Shown piece after piece: positions 30,915-35,544 of a DNA stretch of 35,544 nucleotides. The notes beneath the pieces were generated by a model that saw only the letters and a list, made by a program, of their open reading frames with translations, searched no databases and was not told the origin of the DNA. The stretch lies in assembly GCA_019649035.1 (NCBI GenBank), contig BMAT01011218.1, positions 211,895 to 247,438 on the forward strand, in the 5' to 3' direction. Numbering within the stretch: position 1 is the first letter of the stretch; each line of letters opens with the position of its first letter. This DNA comes from Elysia marginata (taxonomy: Eukaryota; Mollusca; Gastropoda; Plakobranchidae). The position numbers were made by a program, and so were the translations under genes.

Positions 30915-31352
30915 AAAAATCTAGATCTAGCCTCTAGCCATAACGGGTTTTACTTGAACCAAAGAGAATAAAATAGCGTGCAAGAGGGAGAACTGAACCT
31001 AACTCTGCGATAACAGTGCTAAAAAAAGCATATGCGAATAGAGCCGGTAAACAAAGCATACGCCTTGCGGGATTGTGTAGATTGGGTAGTATGTGTGTTT
31101 GTACTTGCCGCTATTATCTTTTGAATTATCAGCTTTTTTCTGTTGCTGTGCAGCCATGAGTATACGCGTAACCAGCGTGTCTCGGCTCTCTTGCACTCCA
31201 AACTCTTTGCTTGAACTTCCAAGTGCGTTCATGATGTCACGCGCTTTGAGGTTCGACCGTAGTGCTTGGGAAATTATTTTGTACGATTAAAATTTACAGT
31301 GCGCAAGAAATTCGACAAATCTAGATCTAGCCATGATGGGTTTTACTTGAAC
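30915..31352. repeat. Direct repeats ~400 bp apart
   Basis: AAATCTAGATCTAGCC followed by GGGTTTTACTTGAAC occurs at about 30917-30959 and 31316-31350, with CTCTAGCC present only in the first. The intervening 350 bases include a minus-strand open stretch that matches nothing I recognise. Confidence 0.6.
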
Positions 31353-32704
31353 GTCCAATTGTGTTCTTAAGCTTGTGAGACATAAGTTTAGTTGTTTTTA
31401 TGTTGTTTTGGTGTGAATGAGTGCAGTAAATCTCGATTGCCCTCTTGCACTGGCAGTTTTTCTACCTCTCTCTTGCCCTCTTTGGTCTTTTTCTTCCTCT
31501 GCCTTTTAGTCTCGTGATACAAAACAAAGGAAGAAAATGTGATTTTTGCTAATTTTTTATCATTTAGAAAATACTTATTGATTATGCTTCATGTTACAGC
31601 CCCATTGTTTAGTTTTGTATCAGGTTGTTTTTTTTTTTGTTTTTTTTTGCTTTAAATGATTTTGCGTTATGATACTCTAATTCTGCATAGCCTACTTCTA
31701 CTTCTCTAACTCTACTTATAGTGGTATATATTTATTGCATGCATGGTTTGTCTCACTCTCGCGCAAAGGCCGTAAACATTATGCCCTACCCGCCCCTGCT
31801 GAAGATGCATGGTGGGTGTATTTATATGGCATGCGTATATGTTCACATTCAGTGGGAAATTCCATTGTTTTATGAATGAGTTTACTGCCTGATGTCTTTT
31901 GTTATCGCCCATAAATAGTAAACAATGAGATTGCTCTTTATTTTAAGCCCAAAGGCAACTGTGGAGCCAAGCTATCATCAATAACAGCTAGGGACTTGTG
32001 TGTTATGTGTTGTCATAGGGTCCAGGCCTGCTTGGTATACATGACTGGGCTGCTTGCTTTTGGGGTCTGCGTGAGTGGTTGTAAAACTTGTGTAATGTGT
32101 TTAGTTTACATCACATGGATGGTGCTTTGTCTCAGACTCTGTCATTACGATTGTTTTAGTACCTTAAGTTATTCAATGCTAATGGAATGGTACTATTGGT
32201 CTCCTACCTGGGCAGAATCATGCCTACACAGCATTGTTACATGTACGCACATGCCTATTCAAAAAGTGTGTGTGTTAGTCTGTTACGTCTTAGGCCCTAA
32301 ATCTGTATTGCTCAAGTTGAGTCTAGTGGGCCAACGGCATTCCCAAGCCTGCGACCCGGTACATATGTATCAGGAACTCAGAGGGGAAAGATTCTTGTCT
32401 TTCTCTTTTTCTGACTCCCAACACTCCTCTCATTCATTGAAACAATCTTTCATTCTCTATCTTTTCAGACTATAGATTATACATGTACTGCAGTTACAAC
32501 ACTAACTATAGGCCCAACCCACGCAAGACATAAAAAAGTAAAAACACAAGCTTGGTGGTCATGTGTATGTGTGTGTGTTTTAGCAGGGTGGAGTTAGATT
32601 CTACCCCAATCCTGCAATTCAGTCACAATCTTGCTTAGATGTGCGATCTAGTCTGCCCCACTGTATGAGTTTAGGCACCTTACATAAAAATCCAATGGTT
32701 TAGA

Positions 32705-32950
32705 ATGCTCGAAAGCTGTCCCTTCAACCCTCCACTCCACTCCCGGCCCCTCTCTTCACAATGCCACGAAGAGAAAACTTTAAAAGAGGGAAGGACTTGT
32801 GTAACGCTGGTTGACAGGGGGCTTGACACCAGGTGACAAACACGTCACAAATGGGCCTTGATATTTACTCTGGTCAACGTCTCCTTCACTCGTGTGTATG
32901 TGTAGTCTTTGGGGTGGAGTTTCAATATGACAGTCACCAAGAAGCAACCA
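32705..32950. repeat. Dispersed repeat family S, copy 1
   Basis: Blocks GAATGCT, TTCAACCCTCCAC, CCCCTCTCTT, TTGACAGGGGGCTTGACACC and GGGGTGGAGTTTCAATATGA recur in the same order at 34575-34830. Diverged; no coding sense. Confidence 0.6.
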
Positions 32951-33032
32951 CAGCCGATTCTACCCACAACTGATCTTCGTAATAGACATGCAAATTTTGC
33001 CACTTCTCTGCCCATCCATGTCATCCCCATCT

Positions 33033-33105
33033 CCTCATGGAGGCCCAAGGTTAACACTTATAACGCCCCTCATGGAGGCCGCCCAAGGTTAACACTTATA
33101 ACGTC
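33033..33105. repeat. 35/38-bp tandem duplication
   Basis: Units 33033-33067 and 33068-33105 both read CCTCATGGAGGCC, then CCAAGGTTAACACTTATAAC. The second has three extra bases (GCC). Confidence 0.9.
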
Positions 33106-34143
33106 AGTAGTAACTGGTGGTAGTAACATAATAAAGGGTTAGTACCGGTAACCAGAGCAGGCGGGCGGCTAACCAGGAGAAATTTCCCCTTTATTCATTG
33201 TTTGATGTTCAGAAAAGTTACATGCCCACTCATGGCCATGTGGTATGACATGTGAGTGGGAACTGAAGGCTCTACCAGAGTCGATTAATAAAACAGTGTA
33301 TCTACCTTGGACATATCTATCTCTCTCTCTCTCCCTCGTTATATAGGGAAAGAGAGAAGGCTATCAAAAAGTAAAAAGCGAAAACAATAGTGCAAGATCT
33401 AAGGACTTCTGGCAAGATACAAAGGGACCGTATAGAAGACCGTATTCGTAGTCGTCTGTTTGTCTGGTATCTTGTTCGGCAAGGCGGTTGATGTCAGCGA
33501 GTGACCAGATTTTGATTTCCACTACTTTCACGATCTGTCTTGTTCTGTCTTTCATCTAATTGTAGCCTGATTTAAGTTTATGGTCCTCTCTCTCTCTCTT
33601 TCTTTCTCTCTTGCTCTCGTTTGTTAGGCCTTGAATAATTGAGTAAAACTTAGACTATCGTTTTTTTGACAAACCAATTAAGATAAGTGAACGAAAAATG
33701 GTGTGTTATGTCTTTAATTCATCTGACAAAATGACAGTTTAGGTAAAAAGAACAGAATAACTTAAATTTACAGCATGATCAGACATGAGAAGTTGATCAT
33801 AACTAGCCTTGTTATAAAGCCCAGGATTTAAGCTTTCAGAAAATGTATACTTTTATGAGGGTTGCATGAGTAATAAATTGACCAGGTCAGATTTTCGATA
33901 TCATGTGTGAAATCAACAGTCAGTGCTGTGCCACGCCCAATGTTTGTAAGCACCTGGTCCCCTGCCAATCGAAGTGCAGTATCTCCAGTCCTTACCTGCG
34001 CGCTAGTTTTGCTGCAACAGAGCAAAAAGGCTTTTGCTTAATAACGCCACGTATAATGACGCACACATTCTATATATTAGACCTCTAGTTTTCACTCACC
34101 AAGTTACAGCAATGTAGCCCTGTTAGATTGCATAATAGAGCGG

Positions 34144-34285
34144 TCACTGCACTTTGATTGTCAGAGACCGACTGAAAAACTTGCCGAGATGACAACTGAA
34201 GTGCAGTAGGTGACTCACTGCGCTTTGGTTGTCAGAGACCGGCTGAAAATCTTAACGAAATGACAATCAGAGTGCAGTAAGTGAC
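34144..34285. repeat. Two tandem 71-bp units, each an imperfect palindrome
   Basis: Units 34144-34214 and 34215-34285 have equal length and share TTGTCAGAGACCG and GTGCAGTA. Within each, the 5' arm (TCACTGCACTTTGATTGTCA) is an imperfect inverted repeat of the 3' arm (TGACAACTGAAGTGCAGTAG...TGAC), so each could fold into a hairpin of about 20 bp with a loop near 27 bases. A decayed third unit may follow at 34286. Confidence 0.85.
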
Positions 34286-34574
34286 TTGCTGCTGCTTGAT
34301 CCTCTAGGACTGGCGATCTATCAGACTAAGACTTAATGAAAAGCTAGGTTTGGCTGAGGCATTGTAGTGGGGTGATCTGAGGTTAGCGGCATTTCCTCTG
34401 AATTCCCCATTAGTCCTATTTCTTCTAATAACTGAATTAAATGTTTGTAAATATGATCATACATAATTATATGCTTTTCTTCAATTATTCTATCTTGTTT
34501 ACACAAAGCCCTTTGAAATGTTATTGTGTACTACATGTAATTCTTGATATCAGTGATCTGAACGCGCTCAAAGC

Positions 34575-34830
34575 CGAATGCTGTTCTTTCAACCCTCCAC
34601 CCGATTCCCCTCTCTTTACAGAGCATACTACACCGTGGGAAAATTTTAACATTGTACTTTGTATGGATAGGGTAAAACTTTCATAACACTGATTGACAGG
34701 AGGCTGGACCTGGTTACAAATTTGAAAGGTGTTTACACTTCAGAGTGTAAAAAATCACAGAAAGGCCTTTATATGCGCATGTAGAGTTTTCCGGGTGGGG
34801 TTATGAGAGGCTGTCGAAATCTTCTAACCA
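34575..34830. repeat. Dispersed repeat family S, copy 2
   Basis: Contains GAATGCT, TTCAACCCTCCAC, CCCCTCTCTTTACA, TTGACAGGAGGCTGGACC and GGGTGGGGTTATGAGA, colinear with 32705-32950 about 1.9 kb upstream. Confidence 0.6.
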
Positions 34831-35449
34831 CGGCCCACTAAACACTTATCTTGCCCACTGTTACCCCATTTAAGCTGGATTTGTGTTATAGATATGCGAA
34901 ACCTGTCACCTCTCTGACCTAGCGAAGCTTAGCTTTGTAGTGTCAGGAAGGTGGTCAGCATTACCACATGGGGAGGCAAACCAGCGCCGCCTTTTTATTG
35001 ATCAGTGTTCCAAGGTTAGCTCCCCCTTACCAGCCATCTGTACAGATATGAAGAGAGTGTGAAAATTTGAGATTAAAGCAAGGCTACTTCTAAGGCCAAC
35101 TTTTTGGGCTTGGTGCGGAACTCAACTCGGCTGCATCACTTGTAGTGCTATCACATCAAAGCCTGAACATGGGCTTAGACTCTGAGCTCTTTTTGAGATA
35201 CAGTAAATTATTTATCATCTGTCTATCAATGACCGTTACACTGTTTGAAATGCAGCGTGCTAACTCAGTAACTGTTATTTTCCCAATCTACATTTCCTTT
35301 TCATTTCTATAATATTTTCAGATTTGAAAGTGGAAACAGGAGCTGTTTAGGACACTATGTACTTTTGTGTGGTTGCGGGTTTATTTTTTGTATCGCATTT
35401 CACACATGTTAGACTTAAATTTAACATTTAATGTTACATTTTTGTGTGT

Positions 35450-35544
35450 ACAGAGAGACGAACAACGAGAGAAAGAGAGAGAGAGAGCGTGTTAAAGAGA
35501 GAGAGAACGTGATCATTAGAGAATATTGGACCGAGAGAGAGGGT
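35450..35544. repeat. (GA)n-rich tract at the window edge
   Basis: Imperfect GAGAGA blocks interrupted by AACG/GCGT, running off the window. No coding sense seen. Confidence 0.9.

Larger units (their letters stand above)
30376..35544. other. Unassigned right flank (TRPV intron 10 or intergenic)
   Basis: Apart from the listed repeats I find no exon. Longer open stretches (plus 30448-30879, plus 31996-32475, minus 33828-34025) have low-complexity or unfamiliar translations, no flanking splice pattern I trust and no known motif. Confidence 0.55.

Noticed and set aside
31996-32475. 159-codon Cys-rich, hydrophobic open frame, considered as missing S3-S4 of the TRPV channel
   Set aside because: No TRPV motif, no charged S4 pattern or pore sequence, and no acceptor with matching phase.
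33828-34025. Minus-strand frame with VRTGDTALRLAGDQ, resembling an ankyrin TALxxA turn
   Set aside because: Only one partial match, no adjacent ankyrin helix and no convincing exon boundaries.

Overview
This is a stretch of a metazoan nuclear genome. Protein-coding sequence is confined to short exons with GT/GC...AG boundaries, set in AT-rich introns full of LINE, SINE and inverted-repeat transposon remnants and microsatellites. No bacterial, phage or CRISPR features were seen. The channel gene, the retroelement families and the many AGATCT/TAGATCTA words suggest an invertebrate, plausibly a gastropod mollusc; that last step is a guess from sequence style.

Two host genes can be reconstructed. 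On the minus strand, three exons (5942-5867, 3470-3347, 1948-1721) join in frame into part of a CIMIP2/FAM166 (UPF0605)-type ciliary microtubule inner protein with two GYxGYxP modules. Its first and last exons were not found. On the plus strand, ten exons between 14975 and 27256 join in frame into the first 509 residues of an invertebrate TRPV channel (OSM-9/Inactive or Nanchung/OCR class): N-terminus, ankyrin repeats, pre-S1 helix, S1 and S2. S3-S6, the pore and the C-terminus were not found up to 35544, so intron 10 exceeds 8 kb or the model is cut by the window edge. Both families act in cilia and the genes are divergent. A near-consensus RFX X-box lies about 450 bases before the channel start codon; this link is inference.

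Layout: 1-1500 SINE remnants; 1721-5942 ciliary gene; 6500-7870 unassigned, with a CpG-rich patch and a possible solo LTR; 7876-9345 decayed non-LTR reverse transcriptase; 9495-10601 a second, CR1/L2-like LINE; 11340-11573 a tRNA-derived SINE; 12148-14110 a cluster of nested inverted-repeat elements; 14975-27256 the TRPV gene, with a further reverse-transcriptase copy in intron 5; 28068-30369 a 2.3 kb terminal-inverted-repeat element; 30376-35544 mostly unassigned, with tandem and dispersed repeats.

No wholly new biological system is evident. The best leads are the probable non-canonical GC donor of TRPV intron 2, a tandem duplication that copied the exon 3 splice acceptor, a mobile element whose unoccupied site can be read in a second copy of its host repeat, an element with iterated subterminal inverted motifs, and a pair of 71-bp palindromic tandem units.
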